64,000 bases of DNA, from positions 1,170,059 through 1,234,058 of the forward strand of contig NZ_PCPZ01000001.1 in NCBI RefSeq assembly GCF_002979865.1, in the 5' to 3' direction. The notes under the pieces were generated by a model. It was not told the origin of the DNA. It saw nothing but the letters and a program-made list of their open reading frames with translations, and did no database searches. The DNA is from Arthrobacter sp. MYb214 (GTDB taxonomy: Bacteria > Actinomycetota > Actinomycetes > Actinomycetales > Micrococcaceae). This document shows positions 39,255 through 47,989 of the stretch, one piece after another; position 1 is the first letter of the stretch; each line of letters begins with the position of its first letter. The position numbers were made by a program, and so were the translations under genes.

Positions 39255-39297
39255 ATCACGGTGTGCCATAGTCTATTCGACTGCAACACACCGTGAT
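39255..39297 (-). terminator. Hairpin between tRNA-Trp and secE
   Basis: A perfect 11-bp stem (39255-39265 with 39287-39297) with a 21-nt loop, followed on the minus strand by TGTTTCAAC. It may end the tRNA-Trp transcript. The loop contains TAGACT (39270-39275), a possible -10 box for secE-nusG. Confidence 0.5.
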
Positions 39298-39331
39298 GAG
39301 ATAATTCGCTAAGCGATAAATCGCTATTGCG

Positions 39332-39404
39332 CAGGGCAGACAGGACTCGAACCTGCAACCTGCGGTTTTGGAGACCGCTGCGCTACCAATTGCGCCACTA
39401 CCCT
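39332..39404 (-). tRNA. tRNA-Trp (anticodon CCA)
   Basis: A full cloverleaf of 73 bases: acceptor AGGGTAG/CTGCCCT, anticodon loop CTCCAAA, T-loop GTTCGAGTC and discriminator G. The terminal CCA is not encoded. It lies immediately upstream of secE-nusG, as in many actinobacteria. Confidence 0.97.
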
Positions 39405-39672
39405 TCGGAGCTTTTTACCGCTCCCACCTAGAACATCTTAGCGGATAAAACATTCAGCTTCGTCCGTTGCGATGTCTCGGCAACGAGAAATAACTTTACG
39501 CAACGAAATCGGAAATGTCGAACTGACAACCTCCGGTGTGGCGCAGAACGCATTCCCGCGCCCCGTTGCGCACCTTATTGTGTCATTTTCAAAATTGTGA
39601 TGCTGAAGTGCAAGGTTGCGAACTAAACTGAGGTGTAACAGCTGTCCCCATAGACTTCAGGACGAATCCCCA

Positions 39673-40872
39673 ATGTCTCGCATTTCTCGCCGCATCGGCG
39701 CAATTTCCGAATCCGCGACTCTCGCAGTAGATGCCAAGGCGAAGGCTCTTAAAGCAGCAGGTCGACCAGTAATCGGTTTCGGTGCCGGTGAACCCGACTT
39801 CCCAACCCCTGGCTACATTGTCGAAGCAGCAGTCAAGGCGGCCCAGGATCCAAAGAACCACCGCTACTCCCCTGCAGCCGGCCTTCCCGAGCTGCGCGAA
39901 GCAATCGCCGCCAAAACCATGCGCGATTCGGGCTACGAGCTCAAGGCCAACCAGGTTCTGGTCACCAATGGCGGCAAGCAGGCGGTGTACAACACCTTCG
40001 CAACCCTGCTTGATCCAGGTGACGAGGTCATCGTTCCGGCTCCGTACTGGACCACCTATCCCGAAGCCATCCAGCTCGCCGGAGGCAAGGCCGTATCGGT
40101 CTTTGCCGGCCCGGAGCAGGGCTACAAGGTTACCGTCGAACAGCTCGAATCCGTACTGACCGAACGCACCAAGGTGCTGCTGTTCGTTTCTCCTTCGAAC
40201 CCCACCGGTGCCGTATACACCCCGGAGCAGGTCCGCGAGATCGGCCAGTGGGCTGCTTCCAAGGGGCTGTGGGTTGTTACCGATGAGATCTACGAGCACT
40301 TGACCTACGGCGATGCAACTTTCAGCTCCATCGCGACCTTGGTCCCAGAGCTCGAAGACCGAGTTGTCATCCTCAACGGCGTGGCAAAGACCTACGCAAT
40401 GACCGGCTGGCGCGTGGGTTGGATGGCAGGTCCGCTGGATGTCATCAAGGCCGCCACCAACCTGCAGTCCCACGCCACCTCGAACGTTTCCAACGTATCG
40501 CAGCGAGCCGCCCTGGCTGCTGTTGCCGGACCGCTGGATGCCGTGAACGACATGAAGGTTGCCTTCAACCGTCGCCGCTTGGCCATCGTCGAATCACTGA
40601 ACGCGATTGACGGCCTGCACTGCCCTACTCCGGAAGGCGCGTTCTACGCGTATTCGGATGTTCGAGGCCTGCTGGGTCGCGAAATCCGCGGCGTAGTGAA
40701 CAACACCAGTGCAGAACTTGCTGCTTTCATCCTGGAACAGGCAGAAGTTGCCGTCGTTCCAGGTGAAGCATTCGGCCCTTCCGGCTATATCCGCATGTCA
40801 TATGCACTGGGTGATGCTGACCTCGAAGAAGGCGTCGCACGGATGGCCAAGCTGCTGGGCGAAGCCAAGTAG
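39673..40872 (+). CDS. Pyridoxal-phosphate aminotransferase, aspartate aminotransferase type
   Basis: A 399-residue fold-type I aminotransferase of subgroup I, probably interconverting aspartate and oxaloacetate. Residues expected for the family are present: N176 (SNPTG), D204 and Y207 (TDEIYEHL), the PLP lysine K239 ([12 protein letters not shown]), R247 and the substrate-binding R374 (YIRMSYA). ATG at 39673 is used; an in-frame TTG at 39616 has no homology after it. TAAACT (39624-39629) is a possible -10 box. Convergent with the response regulator gene across a shared terminator. Confidence 0.9.
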   Translation: MSRISRRIGAISESATLAVDAKAKALKAAGRPVIGFGAGEPDFPTPGYIVEAAVKAAQDPKNHRYSPAAGLPELREAIAAKTMRDSGYELKANQVLVTNGGKQAVYNTFATLLDPGDEVIVPAPYWTTYPEAIQLAGGKAVSVFAGPEQGYKVTVEQLESVLTERTKVLLFVSPSNPTGAVYTPEQVREIGQWAASKGLWVVTDEIYEHLTYGDATFSSIATLVPELEDRVVILNGVAKTYAMTGWRVGWMAGPLDVIKAATNLQSHATSNVSNVSQRAALAAVAGPLDAVNDMKVAFNRRRLAIVESLNAIDGLHCPTPEGAFYAYSDVRGLLGREIRGVVNNTSAELAAFILEQAEVAVVPGEAFGPSGYIRMSYALGDADLEEGVARMAKLLGEAK

Positions 40873-40890
40873 AAAAACAGCGCCGCCAAA

Positions 40891-40925
40891 GAAGCCGGGC
40901 AGTCCATGATGGACTGCCCGGCTTC
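40891..40925. terminator. Bidirectional terminator
   Basis: A perfect 16-bp stem (40891-40906 with 40910-40925) lies between the convergent aminotransferase and response regulator genes, with short T-rich stretches on both sides. Confidence 0.8.
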
Positions 40926-40947
40926 TGTGCTTTTGCCGCAGTGCCGT

Positions 40948-41616
40948 TTAGAGGATCTTGCGGTCCACAGCCCAACGGGTAAGTTCGTGGCGGTTGGATA
41001 GCTGGAGCTTGCGCAGCACATTGGACACATGCGATTCCACGGTCTTTACCGAGATGAACAGTTCCTTGGCTACTTCCTTATAGCTATATCCCCGGGCAAT
41101 CAAACGCATGACTTGCAATTCGCGGTCAGAGAGCAAATCCAGCTCCTCATCGATTTCTGCCACCGGACCGCTGCTGCCAAAGGCGTCCAGGACGAACCCG
41201 GCCAAGCGTGGCGAGAACACGGCATCTCCCCCGGCCACGCGACGTACTGCATCGGAAATTTCGGCCCCGGAAATGCTCTTGGTGACATACCCGCGAGCAC
41301 CGGAACGGATGACCGTCACTACGTCCTGTGCTGCGTCGGAAACGCTCAATGCCAGGAAACGCGTGGATCCCAGCAGCCCGGTGCACCCCTTGAGCACTTC
41401 GGCCCCGCCCCCGCCGCGGCCACCGGGCAGGTGCACATCCAGGAGCACCACATCCGGTTGCTGTTCGGTGATCACCTCGATGGCTCCCTCCACGGTGCCA
41501 GCTTCCCCGACAATCTGGATGTCCTGGGCCAAATCGGCACGTAAACCGGAACGGAAGATGGCGTGGTCATCCACCAGCACTACACGGTAGTTCTCGGTGG
41601 TGTTCTCAGCGTTCAT
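40948..41616 (-). CDS. NarL/LuxR-family response regulator
   Basis: A 222-residue regulator with a receiver domain (acidic pair D16-D17, phospho-acceptor D60 in VVLLDVHLPGG, Lys in YVTKS near residue 113) and a LuxR-type HTH (LSDRELQVMRLIARGYSYKEVAKELFISVKTVESHVSNVLRKL, residues about 162-205). It lies four bases after the PspC-type histidine kinase, so the two form a cognate pair. It probably binds the operator-like repeats in the divergent promoter region near 42930-42960. Confidence 0.9.
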   Translation of the reverse strand: MNAENTTENYRVVLVDDHAIFRSGLRADLAQDIQIVGEAGTVEGAIEVITEQQPDVVLLDVHLPGGRGGGGAEVLKGCTGLLGSTRFLALSVSDAAQDVVTVIRSGARGYVTKSISGAEISDAVRRVAGGDAVFSPRLAGFVLDAFGSSGPVAEIDEELDLLSDRELQVMRLIARGYSYKEVAKELFISVKTVESHVSNVLRKLQLSNRHELTRWAVDRKIL

Positions 41617-41620
41617 GTTT

Positions 41621-42874
41621 CTATTCTTCCTCCATGTTCAGTGGCATGCTCAGCTGCACCTCAGTTCCGGATTCACCGCTCCGGATATGCGCCATGCCGC
41701 CTGCGCGTTCCATGCGGCCAATGATTGATTCCCTGACGCCGTGCCGGTCCGCCGGTATTCCATCTACTTCGAAACCGGTGCCGCGGTCACGCACATACAC
41801 TTCTACTTGTTCGGCCGAGCATTCGATGAATACCGAAATCTTGCCCTCGGCATGCTTCGCTGCGTTCATCATCGCCTCGCGGCTAGCGGCCACCAGTGCC
41901 TGCTGCCCGGCAAAGCCCTGAGCATTGCCTACGGATATGACTTCTACATCACGCAGTAGCAGCTGTTCGATGTGGCTTGCCTCGTGCTGGATCTCAACGA
42001 TTACATCTTCATCATCAAGGTCATGGTTGCCGTACAGCCATTGGCGCAGTTCACGCTCTTGGACACGTGCCAAGGTTCTCACCGCCGCTGGGTCTTCACT
42101 GCGTTTTTGAATCACTGCCAAGGTCTGCAAGACCGAGTCGTGCAGGTGGGCCGCGAACTCTGCACGTTGGGCCGCCGCCTGGCGCGAGCTCCGTTCAGCG
42201 ATGAAATCGCGCCACAGCCGAGTACCCCAGGGAAGCAAGACCACGAGTGCGCCGACAATGATCGCCAAGGCCGCCCACAAGCCGCCGAGCAGGTCTGCGG
42301 CTCCGACAGTATTGCCCAGCAGGGCCAGCAGACCGCCGATGACCAGGACCAGGCCAAAAGCCAGGCGCAGCAGGAAAGGCAATGACGGGCGCTTCTTGTG
42401 CTCGGTGATACCTTCATCGAACTGGATCCAAGCCAGCACAATACCGGCAATCACGCCCAAGGTAGGCCAGATCAGATCCCAGCGGATATTCCAGCCGGTC
42501 CACTGTCCATAAGCCATGACGGCGAGCGCCAGCAGGCCCGCACCGATCAGCGTGTCACGCCAGGTGGAGTTCCTTTCCCAACCTTCGCGTGGACGGAAGA
42601 TGCCTTGCTGCACCCGGTTCATTTCTTCAGCAAGGCTGCGTGATCTGGTGCCCCAGGAGCGAAGCTCGTCAGCGTGCGCCTCTTCGGCGCTCGGGACGAA
42701 TACCCAAAGCCACGCGTAGAGCAGAATGCCGATGCCGCCCAGTGCGGACAATCCCAGGAACCCAATACGCACGTACCCCAGCGGGATGCCGAGGTGCTCC
42801 GCGAGGCCGCCGCAGACGCCGGCGATTAGCCGGTTCTCGCTGCGCACCATCAAACGCCGTTCAGGACTTTCCAT
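41621..42874 (-). CDS. Sensor histidine kinase with N-terminal PspC domain
   Basis: A 417-residue membrane kinase. Residues 5-62 form a PspC domain (RSENRLIAGVCGGLAEHLGIPLGYVRIGFLGLSALGGIGILLYAWLWVFVPS). Further membrane segments lie at about 108-150 and 168-215. Then comes the HisKA_3-type dimerisation helix with the phospho-His in AHLHDSVLQTLAVI, and an HATPase domain (SREAMMNAAKHA and RDRGTGFEVDGI). PspC-kinase pairs such as EsrSR of Corynebacterium respond to envelope stress; a similar role is inferred. It is divergent from the PspC/LiaF-like gene. Confidence 0.9.
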   Translation of the reverse strand: MESPERRLMVRSENRLIAGVCGGLAEHLGIPLGYVRIGFLGLSALGGIGILLYAWLWVFVPSAEEAHADELRSWGTRSRSLAEEMNRVQQGIFRPREGWERNSTWRDTLIGAGLLALAVMAYGQWTGWNIRWDLIWPTLGVIAGIVLAWIQFDEGITEHKKRPSLPFLLRLAFGLVLVIGGLLALLGNTVGAADLLGGLWAALAIIVGALVVLLPWGTRLWRDFIAERSSRQAAAQRAEFAAHLHDSVLQTLAVIQKRSEDPAAVRTLARVQERELRQWLYGNHDLDDEDVIVEIQHEASHIEQLLLRDVEVISVGNAQGFAGQQALVAASREAMMNAAKHAEGKISVFIECSAEQVEVYVRDRGTGFEVDGIPADRHGVRESIIGRMERAGGMAHIRSGESGTEVQLSMPLNMEEE

Positions 42875-42927
42875 AGTTCTAAGTCAAGCACGTTCTTGTC
42901 GTTTCTTCCCGGTTGATCACCGGATCT

Positions 42928-42962
42928 AGGGGCACCCCTAGGGGAAGTTCAGGGTATCCCCT
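42928..42962. promoter_or_regulatory. Tandem operator-like repeats in the PspC divergent promoter
   Basis: Two 12-bp sites, AGGGGCACCCCT (42928-42939) and AGGGTATCCCCT (42951-42962), start 23 bp apart and match at nine positions. The first lies within a 16-bp palindrome (42926-42941). They sit between the histidine kinase gene and the divergent PspC/LiaF-like gene, so they are candidate binding sites of the cognate response regulator. Confidence 0.5.
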
Positions 42963-43000
42963 CATAGCGCGGGACCCCTGCCACACGAGAACATTGGACT

Positions 43001-44323
43001 ATGAACAACGAAGGCTCTCAACGTCGTCGCGGCTTTTACGACCAGCTGCGCAAATCACCGATCACTCGCCAGGACTCGCAGTGGCTCGGTGGCGTTGCAA
43101 CTGGTATCGCCGATTATTTCAAGGTCGATGTAGTGCTGATCCGCGGCATCTTCGTGGTGCTCGGTGTCCTAGGCGGCTTGGGCATGGTGCTCTATGGACT
43201 GGCTTGGGCGTTGCTTCCTGATGCGGGAGGCAAAATGCATCTGGAAAGTGCCGTGAACCGGAACTGGACCAGCGGCATGACTGGCGCGGTGATCATCTTA
43301 GCGCTGGGCATCTTCCCTGCTCCCTGGTTCTTGGATTCGCTGGCACCGGTCCTGTGGCCCCTGGCTATTGTTGCGGCTATCGCATTCATTATCTTCAGCA
43401 GGAAGAACACCCGGTTTGCGCGTCCGGACCAAGCTCGCAATCCGGCAGCGACCGGTGACAGCTCTGCTGCCTCGCCAAGGGCTGCCGAGAAGAGCACCGC
43501 GTTGGAGCATCCTTGGCGTGAGGACGGCACCCAGAGTTTCAATGCGAGCGTAGCTAGCGGGTTCGGGACGAACTACCCGGATGCGCCGATGAAGGAGCAC
43601 CCCATGAATTCAGGTGATTCTGGCCCAGCGGGCCAATACGAAAATAGCTATTCGCCGGATCCCGCATATACGAAGGCCTACAGTGCCAAGGCGAATCGCA
43701 AGCCGATCAGCCGCCCGATTCCGGGTTGGCTTGGCACCACCGTCTTCGGCGTTACCGTGCTGGTGGTCGCCGTGGTCATGCTGGCCGACTACCTGGATAT
43801 CGTGGCCTTGCCTGGTTCGGGCTGGACCGTGGCTTTGGCTTGCGGCCTGTTGCTTGTTGGCATCACCATTGTCTTAGCGGCCCTCTCCGGGCGAACCAGT
43901 GGAGGCCTGTTGGGTTTGGCCATTCCATTGCTGGTCCTGACGGTGATCTTCTCTGCTACGTCTTTCGAGGAATCTGCCCGCGGGTTCGTTCGATCGGCTA
44001 CCGGCAGCGACAGCCAATACAGCGCTGTTTTCAGCAGCTCAACGGTTGACCTGACCCATCTGGGCAGTATCACCAAACCCACCACGGTGGAGATCGATTC
44101 GGTCTTCTCCAGAATGGATCTGCTGCTGCCGGAGAATGTTCCGGTGAAGATCGAGACCGACGGCGCATTCCTTTCCGGAATGGATATGGAACTGCCGCAG
44201 GACCGGCGGTCCTTGCCGGGAAATGCACCAATGCTGACCATTGAAGTAGACGGAGTTTTTTCCTCGTTCTCCACGACCGTGGATGATCCCAGCATCCTGA
44301 ACCCCAGCAACACGGATTTCTAA
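43001..44323 (+). CDS. PspC domain protein with LiaF-like C-terminus
   Basis: A 440-residue membrane protein. Residues 20-78 form a PspC domain (SQWLGGVATGIADYFKVDVVLIRGIFVVLGVLGGLGMVLYGLAWALLP). Two membrane segments follow (about 92-135), then a disordered Pro/Ser/Ala-rich stretch, three membrane segments (about 245-325) and a soluble beta-rich end (ITKPTTVEIDSVFSRMDLLLPENVPVKIETDGAFLSGMDMELP) resembling the LiaF-type C-terminal domain. In LiaFSR systems this protein modulates the kinase. It heads a plus-strand operon with two small membrane proteins. Confidence 0.85.
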   Translation: MNNEGSQRRRGFYDQLRKSPITRQDSQWLGGVATGIADYFKVDVVLIRGIFVVLGVLGGLGMVLYGLAWALLPDAGGKMHLESAVNRNWTSGMTGAVIILALGIFPAPWFLDSLAPVLWPLAIVAAIAFIIFSRKNTRFARPDQARNPAATGDSSAASPRAAEKSTALEHPWREDGTQSFNASVASGFGTNYPDAPMKEHPMNSGDSGPAGQYENSYSPDPAYTKAYSAKANRKPISRPIPGWLGTTVFGVTVLVVAVVMLADYLDIVALPGSGWTVALACGLLLVGITIVLAALSGRTSGGLLGLAIPLLVLTVIFSATSFEESARGFVRSATGSDSQYSAVFSSSTVDLTHLGSITKPTTVEIDSVFSRMDLLLPENVPVKIETDGAFLSGMDMELPQDRRSLPGNAPMLTIEVDGVFSSFSTTVDDPSILNPSNTDF

Positions 44324-44335
44324 GGACTGAGCCCC

Positions 44336-44584
44336 ATGAATACTTCTTCTACTCCCGCTAGGAAATTCCCTACCGGAACCTTGGTCTTCGGCCTGATTCT
44401 GATCGTTGTCGCCCTGGCATCGCTCAGCCGTCTGGTCTTGCAGTGGAGCTTTGACATGCCGCTGTTCTTCATCGCCATCGTCGCCTTGGCCGGCGTAGCC
44501 ATGATCTTCTCCGGATTGGCATCGGCCGGCAAGGCCCGCAAATCCGAAGCCGAACCACCGGTTCCCACCGACCCCAATCTCTAA
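44336..44584 (+). CDS. Small two-helix membrane protein
   Basis: An 82-residue protein with two hydrophobic segments (about residues 13-30 and 41-62) separated by a short loop, and a polar C-terminus (GKARKSEAEPPVP). No motif was recognised. It sits 12 bases after the PspC/LiaF-like gene and before another PspC gene, so it belongs to the envelope-stress operon. Confidence 0.75.
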   Translation: MNTSSTPARKFPTGTLVFGLILIVVALASLSRLVLQWSFDMPLFFIAIVALAGVAMIFSGLASAGKARKSEAEPPVPTDPNL

Positions 44585-44620
44585 GCCCTCCAAGCTTTTC
44601 TAACAATTAGGAGTTCTCTG

Positions 44621-44863
44621 ATGGACGCATTCTTCAACTCGCTTCGTTCCATGCCGCTTCGTCGCGGGCCAGGCCGATTGGCCGGTGGCGTCGCCGGGGG
44701 CATCGCCGACAAGTTCGGGTGGGATGTCACCTTGGTGCGTATCGCCCTACTGCTTTCGTTCTTGCTTCCGGTAATGGGTGTTGCCGCATATATCCTGGCG
44801 TGGATCCTGATCCCAGCGCAGGACAACACCATCATCTTGCAGAACTGGCTTCGCAAATTCTAA
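44621..44863 (+). CDS. Stand-alone PspC domain protein
   Basis: An 80-residue protein consisting of little more than a PspC domain (GRLAGGVAGGIADKFGWDVTLVRIALLLSFLLPVMGVAAYILAWILIP). It is the third PspC-containing product in this 3-kb cluster and the last gene of the plus-strand operon, followed by a hairpin. PspC proteins are membrane sensors or partners in phage-shock and envelope-stress responses. Confidence 0.88.
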   Translation: MDAFFNSLRSMPLRRGPGRLAGGVAGGIADKFGWDVTLVRIALLLSFLLPVMGVAAYILAWILIPAQDNTIILQNWLRKF

Positions 44864-44915
44864 ATACCGTTCCCGGCTGGCCTGCTCGGGAACGATGCTT
44901 GACATCGCTATCCGG

Positions 44916-44960
44916 CTAGGGCGAGGCTCGTGCACTTCCGTGACATGAGACTCGCCCTAG
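44916..44960 (+). terminator. Terminator hairpin after the PspC operon
   Basis: A perfect 10-bp stem (44916-44925 with 44951-44960) with further short pairings inside the loop, followed by TGGCTTTAAG. Confidence 0.6.
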
Positions 44961-45117
44961 TGGCTTTAAGCACGTACAATGGCACGCAGAGTAGATGCTC
45001 AATGGCGCGCGGATATTGACTGAAATCCGAATGGAACTCTTTGCTGTTACAGCGTTATCACGGGGCCTGCACGCTCCAGCTGTCGCACAAGGCTTTCCCA
45101 TTACTAAGCGAGGGCCA

Positions 45118-46146
45118 ATGCGCATTGGAATCATGACCTCAGGCGGCGACTGCCCCGGTCTGAACGCCGTCATCCGCGGTGCGGTACTGAATGGCATCAA
45201 AAGCTACGACGACGAATTCGTCGGTTTCCGCGACGGCTGGCGCGGCGTCAAGGAAGGCGACTTCTTCGACCTTCCGCGAACCGCTGTGCGTGGCATCGCC
45301 AAGCAAGGCGGCACCATTTTGGGCACCTCACGCACCAATGCGTTTGAAGGGGAACTTGGTGGCGCGGAGAACATTTCCAAGGTTCTCAAATCCAATAGCA
45401 TCGATGCGCTGATTGCCATCGGCGGGGAAGGCACCTTAGCTGGCGCCCAGCGCCTATGCGAAGCCGGCCTTCCTATCGTTGGCGTTCCCAAGACCATCGA
45501 TAATGACTTGGACGCCACGGATTACACCTTCGGTTTCGATACCGCTAACCAGATTGCGGTCGAAGCCATTGACCGCCTGCGCACCACCGGCGATTCCCAC
45601 CACCGCTGCATGGTGGCCGAGGTAATGGGCCGCCACGTAGGCTGGATTGCACTGCACGCGGGGATGGCATCCGGTGCGCACGCGGTGCTCATCCCGGAGG
45701 TTTCCACCACCATGGAGCAGATCTGCCAGTGGGTGAACGAAGCCCATGAGCGCGGACGCGCCCCGTTGGTGGTTGTGGCCGAAGGCTTTGTGCCAGAAGG
45801 CATGGAAGAAGCGTTCTCGGTACGTGGTCTCGATTCCTTCGGACGCGCCCGCCTTGGCGGCATCGGGGAGATGCTCGCCCCGGTCATTGAGGAACGTACC
45901 GGCATCGAAACGCGTGCAACCGTGCTGGGACATATTCAGCGCGGCGGCGTCCCCACCGCTTTTGACCGTGTCCTGGCCACCCGTTTGGGAATGGCTGCGG
46001 TGGATTCCATCCATGCCGAGGCGTGGGGCACCATGGTGGCGTTGCACGGCACCAAGGTGCTGCGCGTACCGCTGCGTGCCGCACTGAACAACCTCAAGCG
46101 TGTCCCCATGGAACGCTACGAAGAGGCCGCCGTGCTCTTCGGCTAG
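45118..46146 (+). CDS. pfkA: 6-phosphofructokinase (ATP-type)
   Basis: Glycolytic enzyme phosphorylating fructose 6-phosphate. ATG at 45118 (MRIGIMTSGGDCPGLNAVIRG) has GAGGG five bases upstream and gives 342 residues; the frame is open further upstream without homology. GGEGT (residues 102-106) has Gly at the position that distinguishes ATP-type from PPi-type (GGDDT) enzymes. The catalytic loop PKTIDNDLDATD (from residue 124) and MGRHVGWIA are present. TACAAT at 44975-44980 is a possible -10 box. Confidence 0.95.
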   Translation: MRIGIMTSGGDCPGLNAVIRGAVLNGIKSYDDEFVGFRDGWRGVKEGDFFDLPRTAVRGIAKQGGTILGTSRTNAFEGELGGAENISKVLKSNSIDALIAIGGEGTLAGAQRLCEAGLPIVGVPKTIDNDLDATDYTFGFDTANQIAVEAIDRLRTTGDSHHRCMVAEVMGRHVGWIALHAGMASGAHAVLIPEVSTTMEQICQWVNEAHERGRAPLVVVAEGFVPEGMEEAFSVRGLDSFGRARLGGIGEMLAPVIEERTGIETRATVLGHIQRGGVPTAFDRVLATRLGMAAVDSIHAEAWGTMVALHGTKVLRVPLRAALNNLKRVPMERYEEAAVLFG

Positions 46147-46161
46147 GCCTGGAGATACACC

Positions 46162-46209
46162 AAGGGCGTGGGTTGGAATGCTGTTCACAGCATTCCAACC
46201 CACGCCCTT
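46162..46209. terminator. Bidirectional terminator between pfkA and ygfZ
   Basis: A perfect 22-bp stem (46162-46183 with 46188-46209), loop TTCA, between convergent genes, followed on the plus strand by CTCTTTGG. Confidence 0.85.
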
Positions 46210-46220
46210 CTCTTTGGCCT

Positions 46221-47303
46221 TTAGCCTTGCGGCGGGGTTCTCAGGAACCCGGTAAAGCGCCCAGCGACCTGGCCGGCGTCGGTCGCCACAATGACTTCCT
46301 GCGTTGCCGGGTAGCTCGTTTCGGCGTCCACCACGGACAGAACCGCTTCCGGGTCAACGTTGCGCTTGACCACGGCCAAGGCGATTGGCCCGGCTTCATA
46401 GTGCAAAGTCGCGGAAGTGATCCGGCCAACCGTGCGCTCCCCCAGCTTCACTTCGGCGCCGGTGGCAGGCAGCGTGTGCATGGAACCGTCGAGGTCCAAG
46501 AAAACCATGCGACGAGGCGGGTGGCCGATGTTGTGCACCCGGGCAATTGTTTCCTGGCCTTTATAGCAGCCCTTGTCCATGTGCACCGCGGTACGCAGCC
46601 AATCCAACTCGTGGGGAATGGTCTTGTCGTCTATCTCGGCACCGAAGCGCGGCTCCCACGCGGCGATACGCAAGGCCTCGACAGCCATCATGCCTGACAG
46701 CTCTTCGTCAGCTACTGCGACGGCAAGCTGCTCCAACTCCACGATATGCAAGAACCACGGACGTTCCTTGCCCGGGTGATCCTCACGGGAATAGGCCCAA
46801 CCACCGTCGGTGATTCCGGGCCATGGGTTCTCCCAGACCAGGCTCCCGGCAGTGCCAATCTTGCGGGTAGCCGCCAATACGCCATAGCTCTCGGAAAGAT
46901 CATTGACCTCAACGCGCAGCATGAAGCGCATTGAGTTCAGGAACTGCGCCAACGCTGCTCCGGCACCAGGTTCAACGATCAGCAGCAAGCGATCTGCGGT
47001 GGCCAGCACCTTCATTTCGTGCTCAATGCGTCCTTGAACCGAAAGCAGCAGCGTCTGGGTGCTGTCTCCTGGCTTCAGGCTGGAAATGCGCTGGCTGCTG
47101 AGCGTATCGAGCCAACTCTGGCGGTCTTCGCCGCGGATCTCCACGACATCGAAGTGGCTCAGATCGGCAATTGCCTGGCCCTCAGCGAGTTTGCGAGCTT
47201 CGCGGGTAGGAGCGCCGTAGTGGGCTGCGACGCCGGCATCTACGCCGCCAGCTTCCACTGCAGCAGCACGGTCCAGCAGGACCGAACGGTATTCAGTGGC
47301 CAT
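46221..47303 (-). CDS. ygfZ: Folate-binding protein YgfZ (GcvT-like)
   Basis: A 360-residue member of the YgfZ/GcvT family, which supports assembly or repair of Fe-S clusters in a folate-dependent way. The diagnostic motif KGCYKGQE with the conserved Cys is present (HMDKGCYKGQETIARVHNIGHPPRR, near residue 240). The N-terminal GcvT-like domain begins AHYGAPTREARKLAEGQAIADLSHFDVVEI. It starts two bases after the nitrobindin-like gene, so they are co-transcribed. Confidence 0.93.
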   Translation of the reverse strand: MATEYRSVLLDRAAAVEAGGVDAGVAAHYGAPTREARKLAEGQAIADLSHFDVVEIRGEDRQSWLDTLSSQRISSLKPGDSTQTLLLSVQGRIEHEMKVLATADRLLLIVEPGAGAALAQFLNSMRFMLRVEVNDLSESYGVLAATRKIGTAGSLVWENPWPGITDGGWAYSREDHPGKERPWFLHIVELEQLAVAVADEELSGMMAVEALRIAAWEPRFGAEIDDKTIPHELDWLRTAVHMDKGCYKGQETIARVHNIGHPPRRMVFLDLDGSMHTLPATGAEVKLGERTVGRITSATLHYEAGPIALAVVKRNVDPEAVLSVVDAETSYPATQEVIVATDAGQVAGRFTGFLRTPPQG

Positions 47304-47305
47304 GA

Positions 47306-47920
47306 TTAGTGCACCGTGCCTTCCAAGGTGACACGCTTGAGCGCCGCCGAGGCGTGCGCTTGAAGATCCATATTGCCCTTGGAAACATCCCAGCGCCAGA
47401 ACAGCTCGCCATTGACCAGACCGTAGATCCGGGTTGAGGACGCGTAAGCTTGGGCGTTCTTGCTGCGCAGCAAGCTCTCGGTGGCCAGCTGAATGCGTGG
47501 TCCATTAATCAGGCCGTAATACAACTCTGAGATGCCGTCTGGTCGGACAATTTGCGCCTGGATCTTGAAGCCGTCTTCGGTATGCAGCTTCTGCACATCG
47601 TCGGCCGAACGCAGTACCGGGAAGATGTCACCGGGCTCCATGCCAGGACCGGCATCGGCTTCCTGCTGTTCACGGTCCAAGGACCAGAAGCCGGTTTCAA
47701 CGGCTAGGATCCGCAGCTTCGTGCCATCGGCTTCGGTCAGCCAGGCTTCACTGCGGTATTCAAGGTACGGCCCGCCAACGTCACGGAAGGTGACTTGCTG
47801 CCAGAAAAACTCGTCCTCGGCTTCGCCTTCGCCAAGACGGCCAGCACCTTCCCAGGTGCCGATGAGCCATGCGAAAGGTACAAGTTCCGGGGTGAGGTCC
47901 GTAGGTAGGTCAAAAGCCAT
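47306..47920 (-). CDS. Nitrobindin-like beta-barrel (FABP/DUF1794) protein
   Basis: A 204-residue protein with the GxWxGxG signature of nitrobindins (LIGTWEGAG, residues about 19-27) and a 10-stranded barrel pattern; the C-terminal strand has QAHASAALKR, whose His is a candidate heme ligand. Mycobacterial relatives are heme proteins of the same fold (Rv0813c/Rv2717c type). It is co-transcribed with ygfZ. Together with glnR-mshD nearby the order recalls the Rv0813c-Rv0819 neighbourhood. Confidence 0.85.
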   Translation of the reverse strand: MAFDLPTDLTPELVPFAWLIGTWEGAGRLGEGEAEDEFFWQQVTFRDVGGPYLEYRSEAWLTEADGTKLRILAVETGFWSLDREQQEADAGPGMEPGDIFPVLRSADDVQKLHTEDGFKIQAQIVRPDGISELYYGLINGPRIQLATESLLRSKNAQAYASSTRIYGLVNGELFWRWDVSKGNMDLQAHASAALKRVTLEGTVH

Positions 47921-47957
47921 GGACTACTCGCTCCTAAGTCAGTTAGTGATGAAATGA

Positions 47958-47989
47958 AAACAGCGCACACGTTGTTGTGTGCGCTGTTT
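47958..47989 (-). terminator. Intrinsic terminator downstream of the 39-codon ORF
   Basis: A perfect 13-bp stem (47958-47970 with 47977-47989), followed on the minus strand by TTTCATTTC. It starts right at the stop codon of the small ORF. Confidence 0.75.

Noticed and set aside
39218..39358. Upstream extension of secE into the tRNA-Trp gene
   Set aside because: It is translated tRNA sequence; MTESALSS at 39217 fits SecE.
39616..39672. Earlier start (TTG) for the aminotransferase
   Set aside because: The 19 extra residues are not conserved-looking and include the probable promoter region; ATG at 39673 is preferred.
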